Program-made: the position numbers and the translations under genes | Part shown: positions 6,753-13,642 of the stretch, piece by piece | How the letters are laid out: each line of letters begins with the position of its first letter | How positions within the stretch are numbered: the stretch's first letter is position 1 | The notes under the pieces: generated by a model | Told to the model about the DNA's origin: nothing | Seen by the model: only the letters and a program-made list of their open reading frames with translations | The model's database searches: none | Assembly: GCA_947372535.1 (NCBI GenBank) | Contig: CANBUA010000104.1 | Coordinates: 1 to 14,311, forward strand | Reading direction: 5' to 3' | Length of the DNA stretch: 14,311 nucleotides | DNA from: Burkholderiales bacterium | Lineage (GTDB): Bacteria > Pseudomonadota > Gammaproteobacteria > Burkholderiales > Burkholderiaceae

Positions 6753-6772
6753 AGCGTGCACACAGCGTGCAC
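6753..6772. repeat. Two direct copies of AGCGTGCAC, 11 bases apart
   Basis: AGCGTGCAC occurs at 6753-6761 and 6764-6772; each contains the palindrome GTGCAC. The 11-base period is about one helical turn. They fall in the untranslated leader or transcription start area of the cysteine-peptide operon and may bind a regulator. Confidence 0.4.
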
Positions 6773-6778
6773 GATGAC

Positions 6779-6807
6779 TATGTCGGCCCGGCCATCAACT
6801 CCTGACA
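6779..6807 (-). promoter_or_regulatory. Candidate ECF-type promoter of the RiPP/sigma operon
   Basis: On the minus strand TGTCAGG (6807-6801) and CGACATA (6785-6779) are separated by 15 bases, a layout common for ECF sigma promoters. They lie upstream of the first gene with a predicted leader of roughly 35 bases. An A-rich stretch lies just upstream (minus-strand bases 6808-6817), as often seen above -35 elements. The boxes were picked by eye and cannot be tied to this sigma factor without a second promoter to compare. Confidence 0.35.
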
Positions 6808-6861
6808 AACTTTTTTTCAGTCTTCTTGAAATCAGCGATGACGTAGGGAATGGCAGGACTG

Positions 6862-6876
6862 CTGGTGCTGCACCAG
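6862..6876. repeat. Perfect 7-base inverted repeat after the hybrid kinase gene
   Basis: CTGGTGC and GCACCAG flank a single central base. It lies 40 bases after the stop of the hybrid kinase gene and upstream of the RiPP operon promoter. A hairpin would have no usable loop and no T run follows, so a protein-binding site fits better than a terminator. Confidence 0.35.
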
Positions 6877-6915
6877 GCTGGCACTGGTGGCCAGCATTTC
6901 TCACGGTGCCCAGGA

Positions 6916-9348
6916 TCAAGGCCCCAAGGCAGCGCGCCTGTCTGCCTGGTGCTGTTCAATCAAAGCGAGTACTGAGTCAGGATCAATCGGCTTGGTGACA
7001 TGGGCGTCAAAGCCCGCTTGAGCGGCCCGCCTCTTGTCTTCGTCCTGCCCCCAGCCAGTGGTGGCGATCAGGACCATGCCGGTGGCCCATGCCTGTGACC
7101 TGAGCCGGGCCGCCACTTCATAGCCAGTGAGCCCGGGCATGCCGATGTCCAGCACCGCCACGTCGGGCTTGATGCGGCCGGCCAAATCAAGCGCATGCAG
7201 CCCGTCATGGGCCACATGGACCTCATAGCCCATCATGTCGAGGTACATGGCGAGGGATTCCGCACCATCCTTGTTGTCGTCGGCAACGAGGATTCGCCGT
7301 CCGCTGCCTGAGCCCGACGCCGGGCCTTGCTCGATGGTCGGCACCGACGAGGCCGCCGCGCCCGTCGGCAACACGATGCGGAAGGTCGCGCCTTGGCCGA
7401 GGCCCGCACTGAACGCTTCGATCTGGCCGCCATGCAGCTCGATCAGGCCCCTGGACAGCGCCAGGCCAATGCCCAACCCGCCCTCGGCGCTGTCCAGCGT
7501 GCCCTTGACCTGCTGGAACATCTCAAAAATGGAGGACAGCATCTCTGGCGCAAAGCCCAAGCCCGTGTCCACCACCTCAAACCGAATGGAGGTGGCCGAT
7601 GCGTCGATGTTGAGTTGGATGCGCCCACCGGGCGCGGTGTACTTGGCCGCGTTGGTCAAGAGGTTGGTCAAGACCTGGGCGATCCGCAGCGGGTCGGCCT
7701 CGAAGACCACCGAACCGTCCGCCATGTACACGTCCAGCGCGTGGCGTTTGGCATCGATGAGGGGGCGGGCCGTCTCCAGGGCCGCGTCGACCACGGCGCC
7801 GATGCTGACCAGCGCTTTTTTCAACTGCAGTTTGCCGCTCGTGATTCTCGCCACATCCAGCAGGTCATCGAGCAACAGCGCCATGGTCCGGGCCTGACGC
7901 TGGATCACCTCACCACACCAGACGATGCGGTCATGCGCCAAATCGGCCTTGGACAGCAGATGGGCCGCCGTGCGGATGGGCGCCAGCGGGTTGCGTAACT
8001 CGTGGGCCAGCACGGCCAGGAACTCATCTTTGCGCCGATCAGCCGATTGAAGGGCCTCCAACAACTGCTGTTGCTCGGTGATGTCCCACATGACACCGAC
8101 CAGCCGCTCGACGCCGCCAGCCTCAAGCGGTGCGTCCCATTTCAAACTACCGGACACACTGAGCCAGCGAACCTGACCACCCGGGCTGATCACGCGATGC
8201 CGCATGCGATATCGCCCATCCGTGAGCCGCGCCTGCTCGATGGCCCGGTGCAGGGCATCAATGTCATCAGGGTGGACGCGGTCAAATCCCTCCTGCAACG
8301 TCAAGGCGGTGCCGTGAAGTCCCATCAGATCTTGGGCTCGCTCGGACAGAACCAACTGATTCAGACTCAGATTGGCATCGAAAGTGCCCAAAGAGGATGA
8401 CTCCACGGCCATGCGGAACCGTTCTTCGCTGAGGCTGAGCGCTTGCTCGGTGACCCGCAGATCGGTGACATCCACACCTTCAACGAAGATGCCGGTCACT
8501 TGGCCATTCGTGTTGGTGATCGGCTGGTAGACGAAGTCAAGGTACCGATTTTCCACCGGCCCGCCCTCCTCGAGTTGAGCGGCGTACTTGGCCCCTTTGA
8601 CCGAGACCGCCTTGCCATCCCGAAAGACCTGATCCAGCAGGGCCAGGTAGCCTTGCGCCACGGCTTCGGGCAGGGCCTCCGCCACTGTGAAGCCCAGCAC
8701 AGGCCGATGCCCCACCAAGCGTTTGTAACTGGGGTTGGCCAACTCGAACACATGATCTGGCCCGCGCAGCACGGCCATGAAGGTAGGTGCCTGCTCGAAC
8801 AGCTCGGAAAACCGCTCTCGCTCCAGAGTGACCTGATGCTGCGACAGGACTTGCTGGGTGGTCTCGGTGCACAGCACCAGCACACCGCCGACGCCAGTGG
8901 GGGCCTGTTCGTCGTCAATGGGACCGTATGAATAGGTCCAGTAGACATCCTGCAACGCCCCATGCCGAAAGATGGGGACCAGTTGGTTCTCATTCCAGGT
9001 CGAGCCCTTGCCGCGAAGCACCATGTCGATCTGCGGACCGATGATGGACCAGATCTCCGGCCAGGCATCGCGCCCCCGCGAGCCCAGGATGGTGGGGTGC
9101 TTTTCCGGGCCCAGCGAAGCGCTGTAGGCATCGTTGTAGAGGCAGATGTGCTCGGCCCCCCAGAAAATGAACACCGGATGCTGCGTCGTCAGCAGCATCC
9201 GGACCATCGCTTTGAGGGAGGGACGCCACGTGTCAAAGCCACCCAGCGGCGTTGATGTCCAGTCGAAGGCGCGGATCAGGCCCGCCATCTCTCCGGTGCC
9301 GGCCAGGAAAGAAGGTACTTCCGTCTGAGGTGCGGGGCTGAGGGACAC
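6916..9348 (-). CDS. Cytoplasmic hybrid histidine kinase with three PAS domains and a C-terminal receiver
   Basis: The 810-residue protein has no membrane helix. Residues about 25-170 form a PAS-like sensor with FDWTSTPLGGFDTWRPSL and FIFWGAEHICLYNDAYSASL. A second PAS spans about 178-300 (FEQAPTFMAVLRGPDHVFEL), and a third, PAS_3-like, about 308-428. The dimerisation/phosphoacceptor domain has His449 in LAHELRNPLAPIR. The ATPase has NLLTNAAKY (Asn566), DTGLGF and GLGIGL. The receiver (about 685-800) has the acidic pair in VADDN, phospho-Asp734 in VLDIGMPG, and Lys786 in TKP, all intact. I chose GTG 9348 because AGGAG lies eight bases upstream; the frame could extend to 9441, overlapping the preceding gene. 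It is the last gene of the kaiC operon, and its receiver is the only phosphoacceptor domain in the window. PAS ligands cannot be predicted. Confidence 0.92.
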   Translation of the reverse strand: MSLSPAPQTEVPSFLAGTGEMAGLIRAFDWTSTPLGGFDTWRPSLKAMVRMLLTTQHPVFIFWGAEHICLYNDAYSASLGPEKHPTILGSRGRDAWPEIWSIIGPQIDMVLRGKGSTWNENQLVPIFRHGALQDVYWTYSYGPIDDEQAPTGVGGVLVLCTETTQQVLSQHQVTLERERFSELFEQAPTFMAVLRGPDHVFELANPSYKRLVGHRPVLGFTVAEALPEAVAQGYLALLDQVFRDGKAVSVKGAKYAAQLEEGGPVENRYLDFVYQPITNTNGQVTGIFVEGVDVTDLRVTEQALSLSEERFRMAVESSSLGTFDANLSLNQLVLSERAQDLMGLHGTALTLQEGFDRVHPDDIDALHRAIEQARLTDGRYRMRHRVISPGGQVRWLSVSGSLKWDAPLEAGGVERLVGVMWDITEQQQLLEALQSADRRKDEFLAVLAHELRNPLAPIRTAAHLLSKADLAHDRIVWCGEVIQRQARTMALLLDDLLDVARITSGKLQLKKALVSIGAVVDAALETARPLIDAKRHALDVYMADGSVVFEADPLRIAQVLTNLLTNAAKYTAPGGRIQLNIDASATSIRFEVVDTGLGFAPEMLSSIFEMFQQVKGTLDSAEGGLGIGLALSRGLIELHGGQIEAFSAGLGQGATFRIVLPTGAAASSVPTIEQGPASGSGSGRRILVADDNKDGAESLAMYLDMMGYEVHVAHDGLHALDLAGRIKPDVAVLDIGMPGLTGYEVAARLRSQAWATGMVLIATTGWGQDEDKRRAAQAGFDAHVTKPIDPDSVLALIEQHQADRRAALGP

Positions 9349-9424
9349 GAATACAACTCCTGCGATCACTTGAATCTGATGTCCAAGGGTAGCCTCAAAT
9401 TCACCTCGATCCCACCGCCGCCGT

Positions 9425-10372
9425 TCACATGGCGTCGGCACCCTTCAAAAGCAGCGTCACCACGAACTCACTGCCCAGGCCCGGGCCGTCGCTGGTGGCG
9501 GTGACAGTGCCCCCATGCGCCTCCACCAGGTCGCGGACCACCGCCAAGCCAATGCCCAGCCCATGGCTGTTCAGCGCGAATGCCGAGGCAGCAGGGTCCT
9601 GCACGAAGAGATCGAAGATGTGGGGCAACACCTCGGGCTTGATGCCAATGCCATTGTCCTTGACCGTGACAGTCGCCGCTTGTCCGTTCGCCGCCAGGAC
9701 CAGGCGGATCTCGCCCTCGTCGGGCGTGTATTTGGAGGCATTGTCCAGCAGGTTGCTGACCACTTGCGTGAGCCGCACCACATCCCCATTGACCAGCACA
9801 GGCACAGTAGGCTGGTGCATTGTGAAGCGCTGCATCCGCTTGTCCATGAGGGGCCGGGTCATCTGGACGGCCGCATCCACCACCTGGAGCAGATCCACGA
9901 CGTGCCAGTCCAGCCTGAACTTGCCGGCACTGGCCCTCGACCCATCCAGCAGATCGCCAATGAGCCGCGACATGTGCGCGACCTGGCGCTCGATGATCCC
10001 TTGAAGGCGCGCCAATTGCGGCGCCTCAATGCGCGCATGGCCCAGGAGCGATGCCACGGTTCGCATCGGCGCAAGCGGGTTACGCAACTCATGCGCCACC
10101 ATCGCCAGGAACCTCAGTTGCTGCTGGTGCGCTTGCTCAGCGCGAGAAACCACTTCTTGTGCGGCCAGTCCGGCAATCACCAACTGTGCGTTGGCCTCCT
10201 GCAGGTCTTGCATGCGGCGCGTGGTTTCCGCATCTCGCCGATCAGGCTGACCCACCATCACCTCCGCCAGCAAGTCCACCAGCTTGGCGGTGACCGGGTT
10301 GAGCGGCTCCTTCCCGACAGCAGACCCGACTGCTGCGGCAACCGCTTTCTGTTGGCCGGTCAGGTCGGTCAC
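9425..10372 (-). CDS. Soluble histidine kinase without recognisable sensor domain
   Basis: A 315-residue kinase. The N-terminal 80 residues are helical and have no known sensor fold; they include QDLQEANAQLVIAGLAAQ (55-72), also found in the kinase at 12373-13440. His94 lies in MVAHELRNPLAPMR. The ATPase domain (about 195-312) has NLLDNASKYTP (Asn211), VKDNGIGI (from 237) and GLGIGLAV (from 271). Its GTG start overlaps the kaiC stop (GTGA, 10369-10372), so it is translationally coupled to kaiC and probably interacts with it; this is inference. There is no receiver, so its phosphate may go to the receiver of the hybrid kinase just downstream or to a regulator outside the window. Confidence 0.9.
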   Translation of the reverse strand: MTDLTGQQKAVAAAVGSAVGKEPLNPVTAKLVDLLAEVMVGQPDRRDAETTRRMQDLQEANAQLVIAGLAAQEVVSRAEQAHQQQLRFLAMVAHELRNPLAPMRTVASLLGHARIEAPQLARLQGIIERQVAHMSRLIGDLLDGSRASAGKFRLDWHVVDLLQVVDAAVQMTRPLMDKRMQRFTMHQPTVPVLVNGDVVRLTQVVSNLLDNASKYTPDEGEIRLVLAANGQAATVTVKDNGIGIKPEVLPHIFDLFVQDPAASAFALNSHGLGIGLAVVRDLVEAHGGTVTATSDGPGLGSEFVVTLLLKGADAM

Positions 10373-11859
10373 AGCAGCAGGCTTTCGCTGGCATGGCCCT
10401 TGGCGGGCCGATGACGGGCGGGCTTGCCACTGAGCAAGCCCTCGTGGTCGACCAGCATCTCCCCGATCTGGATGCCCTCATCGGTGATCTTGAACAAACG
10501 CAGCTCATTGGAGTGCTGGCTGGCACGCACCTTGACCACGGCCATGATGCGCTGCAAGCGACTGTCCACCTCGATGTAGCGTTGCAGAACGATGGCGTCC
10601 GTCAGGAAGGCCGTGCCATAGGGGCTGAAGCGCAAGTCGGTGTAGCGGTCCTCGAGCTCCGACGTCATCAGGACGGTGACGCCGGTGCTGGCCAGGGCCG
10701 AGATCATGCGTGAGAGCGACTCGCGGAAATCATCGCGGAAGGTCGGTGCCAGAGCCAGTTCGAACCCCGACAGCGAATCGATGACCACGCGGGTGGCCTT
10801 GAGGCGACTGACCTCGGCCATGATGAGCATCGCGATTTCATCGACCGAGAAGGACGCGGCCCGTGTATCGACCACGCCGATGCGGTCTTGCTCGATGAGC
10901 TCGGCCAGATCCGCTCCGCGTGACTTGTTGGTGCGTTGCTCGAAGGCCGCGATCACGCCGGTCTCGCCCTGGCGGGCACCTTCGACCAGGAAGGCCCCCG
11001 CCAGGATGCTCTTGCCGGAGCCGGAGGGGCCCGCCACGAGCAGGGAGTAGCCCTTGGGCAGGCCACCGCCCATCATGTCGTCCAGTTCAGGCACGCCGGT
11101 CCGCAGGCGGATGGATGGGTCCAGGTCGTAGGCCGCACCGTTGACGGTCGCCAACCGTGCCGGCGAGAAGACATGGATGCCCGAGTCACTGATGCGGAAG
11201 GTGTGCAGGCCCGGCTCGGTCGGCTGGCCGCGCATTTTCATGATCTCCAGCTTCCTGACCACCGAGTTGCGCTGCACGCTCTGGCGCAGCCAGATCAGGC
11301 CGTCGGCCACCGTGAAGATGGGGTTGGGATCATTCTCCGTGAAGTACTCGCCGATCAGGAAGGTCGTGGCTTGCCAACTGGTCATGAGCACGCCCAGGCT
11401 CTGGATGAACTCCTGAAGGGTGATGAAGGATTGGCCCTTGCTCTGACTGGCCAGCACCACCGACCGGAATGAATCGATGAAGACCAGGCCGGGCTGCGCC
11501 GCGTGCACTTCTTCGACGATGCGGGCCAGCACCTTGTTCAAGTCACCGCCGGCTGTGTCTTCGGCCAGGTTGATGAAACGCACGGAGCAGTTGAGTTTGT
11601 CGGGCTCGAAGAAATCGAATTGCTGCTGATAGCGCAGCATCTTCAAGGGCGGCTCGCCCAGCACCGTGAAGTAGAGCGCCGGGCGCTCCGGCGTGGCCAG
11701 CGCGAACATGATCTGGTGCGCCAGGGTCGTCTTGCCGCACCCGGGGGTGCCGGCGATGACGTTGAACGAGTACTCCGGCAAACCACCGCCGAGCACCTCG
11801 TCCAGACCTTGCACGCCAGTCTTGAGGCGGTTGATGGTGGCTTTGCCGGGGGTGGTCAT
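10369..11859 (-). CDS. kaiC: KaiC-like double-domain RecA-type ATPase
   Basis: A 496-residue protein with two KaiC/RecA domains. The first (about 10-235) has Walker A GTPGCGKT (37-44), glutamate in TVLGEPPLKML (69) and Walker B LVFIDSF (Asp129). The second (about 248-470) has Walker A GPSGSGKS (277-284), AAFEQRTNKS (Glu307) and Walker B VVIDSLSGF (Asp361). Length matches the family, about 500. In the cyanobacterial clock protein the second domain autophosphorylates at an adjacent Ser-Thr pair; by eye this aligns here with Ala-Phe before LTDAI (about 417-421), so those sites appear lost. No KaiA or KaiB gene is nearby. Proteobacterial KaiC-like proteins are often linked to histidine kinases and stress responses rather than a proven clock. 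It overlaps by four bases both the preceding small gene and the following kinase. Confidence 0.92.
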   Translation of the reverse strand: MTTPGKATINRLKTGVQGLDEVLGGGLPEYSFNVIAGTPGCGKTTLAHQIMFALATPERPALYFTVLGEPPLKMLRYQQQFDFFEPDKLNCSVRFINLAEDTAGGDLNKVLARIVEEVHAAQPGLVFIDSFRSVVLASQSKGQSFITLQEFIQSLGVLMTSWQATTFLIGEYFTENDPNPIFTVADGLIWLRQSVQRNSVVRKLEIMKMRGQPTEPGLHTFRISDSGIHVFSPARLATVNGAAYDLDPSIRLRTGVPELDDMMGGGLPKGYSLLVAGPSGSGKSILAGAFLVEGARQGETGVIAAFEQRTNKSRGADLAELIEQDRIGVVDTRAASFSVDEIAMLIMAEVSRLKATRVVIDSLSGFELALAPTFRDDFRESLSRMISALASTGVTVLMTSELEDRYTDLRFSPYGTAFLTDAIVLQRYIEVDSRLQRIMAVVKVRASQHSNELRLFKITDEGIQIGEMLVDHEGLLSGKPARHRPAKGHASESLLL

Positions 11860-12296
11860 GTCGAGGTGTCCTGCGCGGCATGGCCGCTTGAAAGGTTGTC
11901 CCAGGCGGATCTGAGCAGTCGATCAGTGAGGGATCGGCCAATGAGACTGGTCAGGAGGTCGTAAAAACTGCCGAGCAGTGCCAGATTGGCGGCTGCGGCG
12001 ACCGCGCTGTCCTGCTGGGCCAGTGTGGCACGCAGCAAAGCGAAGTCGGTGACCTGACTGGCGTCATCTTGAACTTGCGCCAGACATGGAAAGGCCGGAC
12101 GCGTGATTTGCAAGCTGCGTTTGTAAAGCGCAGTCACGCCGTGTTGCCCGATGACGGAAGACAGTGCGCCGTTGGTGGCCGTCCAGATCACCACGGCGAT
12201 GCGGGCGATCTGTTCAGCGCTGCCTCCCTCCGGGCCCAACTGCACCAGGATGGCGTTGGCCAGCATGGCTTTGGTGTCTTGCGCCTCGCTTGGCAT
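11856..12296 (-). CDS. Small helical protein of unknown function coupled to kaiC
   Basis: A 146-residue protein I cannot assign to a named family. It appears all-helical, with no signal peptide or confident membrane span. Notable segments: LANAILVQLGPEGGSAEQIA near the N-terminus, a central hydrophobic helix IARIAVVIWTATNGALSSVIG, and a C-terminal ALLGSFYDLLTSLIGRSLTDRLLR. ATG 12296 is chosen because the longer frame (to 12437) would run into the upstream kinase gene; its ribosome site is weak. Its stop overlaps the kaiC ATG (ATGA, 11856-11859), so equal or linked production with KaiC is likely. It could be an adaptor between kinase and KaiC, but nothing in the sequence proves this. It is not KaiB: it lacks the thioredoxin-like pattern. 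Confidence 0.75.
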   Translation of the reverse strand: MPSEAQDTKAMLANAILVQLGPEGGSAEQIARIAVVIWTATNGALSSVIGQHGVTALYKRSLQITRPAFPCLAQVQDDASQVTDFALLRATLAQQDSAVAAAANLALLGSFYDLLTSLIGRSLTDRLLRSAWDNLSSGHAAQDTST

Positions 12297-12372
12297 TTGG
12301 AGTCCGTTGGTGCTCCGCTCGCGCGGGGATCTCCAATGGTACGGCTTTATGTGTCGAATGCGTTGATTTCGC

Positions 12373-13440
12373 TCAACTGCTTTCAGCACCCGCATTGACG
12401 CGATTGAGCAATGCGTGGAAAACACTGCCTTGACCAATGGCGCTGCGAACCCCCACGCTGCCCCCTTGCGCCTCGACCAGCAGCCGCGTCAGCGCCAGAC
12501 CCAGGCCCGTGCCTTGGTAAAGCTTGCTCTTGCCGGCGTTGAGTTGTTGGAACTCCACAAACAAGCGCGGCTGGTCCTCGATGGCAATGCCGATCCCGTT
12601 GTCCTCCACTTCCAGCCTGAACTGATCGGGCCCTTCGGCGCAGGCCCTCACGGTCACGCTGCCCTTGGCGGGCGTGAACTTGATGGCGTTGGACAGGAAG
12701 TTGTAGAGCACTTGCTTGAGCCTGTCAGGGTCGATGACCACATCGGTCAGTGTGGGATCCACCTGAACCGTGAGCTTGATCGCCTTGCGCATGACGGATT
12801 CCTGCAGGACATCGCTCAATTCCATGATGAGCTGCCGCAGGTCAATGGCCACGGGGAAAAACTGCAGCGTGTTTGATCCGACCTTTGAGGCATCGAGCAC
12901 ATTGTCGATCAGGTGCAGAAGATGGCGGGCACTTTGCCCCACCAGGCCAAGGAACTCGCGGTGTTTGGGTGAATCAGGGTGCACCACACCCAGGTGCAGC
13001 AGATCGTTGAAACCGATGATGGCGTTCAGCGGGGTGCGCAATTCATGGGACATGTTGGCAATGAACTGGCTTTTGAGCTCGATGGTCTCCTGCATCTGGC
13101 GATTTTCAAGCGCCAGGTGGTCCAGCTTGATCTGCGTCTGGGTCGCCGCATGCATGCGGGCCTCTTGCTCACTGGTGCGGGTCAACTCATCCAGGTCGCA
13201 CACGGCCGAGATGGCCATGCCTTCGGCGCGCAAGACAGCCATGACAAGGTGCTCGTTGGCTTCCAGGATATCGGCACCAGCATCTTGCACCGGGACGGCA
13301 CCATCAAGCGGCATGCTGAACTGCAGCATGCCCTGGCGCAAGCGATCTATCTTTGCGCGCATGACTTCGGTCTGCGCTTGCAGCGCATTGAGGACGCCTG
13401 TGGCCGCCTCGACTTCTAGTTTCTTCAGGGAGTCGGGCAT
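12373..13440 (-). CDS. Soluble histidine kinase, first gene of the kaiC operon
   Basis: A 355-residue kinase without membrane segments. Residues 1-125 are helical/coiled coil with no recognised sensor; they include ADILEANEHLVMAVLRAE (56-73). The phosphoacceptor His132 lies in ANMSHELRTPLNAIIGF. The ATPase domain (about 235-350) has LYNFLSNAIKFTP (Asn251), VEDNGIGI (from 278) and GTGLGLAL (310-317). The His box (SHELRTPLN) differs from that of the other two kinases (AHELRNPLAP), so it belongs to a different kinase subgroup and is not a recent duplicate. ATG 13440 has a GGA about ten bases upstream. A gap of 76 bases separates it from the small gene before kaiC. No receiver is present. Confidence 0.9.
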   Translation of the reverse strand: MPDSLKKLEVEAATGVLNALQAQTEVMRAKIDRLRQGMLQFSMPLDGAVPVQDAGADILEANEHLVMAVLRAEGMAISAVCDLDELTRTSEQEARMHAATQTQIKLDHLALENRQMQETIELKSQFIANMSHELRTPLNAIIGFNDLLHLGVVHPDSPKHREFLGLVGQSARHLLHLIDNVLDASKVGSNTLQFFPVAIDLRQLIMELSDVLQESVMRKAIKLTVQVDPTLTDVVIDPDRLKQVLYNFLSNAIKFTPAKGSVTVRACAEGPDQFRLEVEDNGIGIAIEDQPRLFVEFQQLNAGKSKLYQGTGLGLALTRLLVEAQGGSVGVRSAIGQGSVFHALLNRVNAGAESS

Positions 13441-13642
13441 GAAAGCAATCCAGGAATGCGTGCTCGAAAATGACCAGACCTGCTAATGAGCTTTGCGTGA
13501 CCACCATACCGCATTAAAAAGACATTGTTGGTGCATGTCCTCAGGAATCAAAATGTGTCTGAGGGTCAAGGCGCCAGAGCCAACAGGGCTGAATCAGCGA
13601 AGTCATCGCTCCGGCTTGCCACATGGGCTCATCCAGCCCCAA
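13441..13642. other. Intergenic region upstream of the kinase/kaiC operon
   Basis: About 200 non-coding bases between two minus-strand genes. It should hold the promoter of the kaiC operon and the end of the transcript from the right-hand gene. A T-rich minus-strand patch lies near 13514-13519 with TATGGT close by (13504-13509), but no convincing -35/-10 pair. A small hairpin, GGGCT-5 bases-AGCCC (13625-13639), directly follows the stop of the right-hand gene without a T run. Confidence 0.4.

Noticed and set aside
9515..10414. 299-codon plus-strand frame opposite the second kinase
   Set aside because: Low-information composition; the opposite strand carries complete kinase motifs.
11856..12296. 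KaiB
   Set aside because: Helical composition, 146 residues and no thioredoxin-like beta pattern; KaiB is about 100 residues.
12297..12372. Hairpin between the first kinase and the small kaiC-linked gene (CATTGGAG with CTCCAAATG)
   Set aside because: The pairing needs a one-base bulge and a loop of about 30 bases; too weak to call a regulatory structure.
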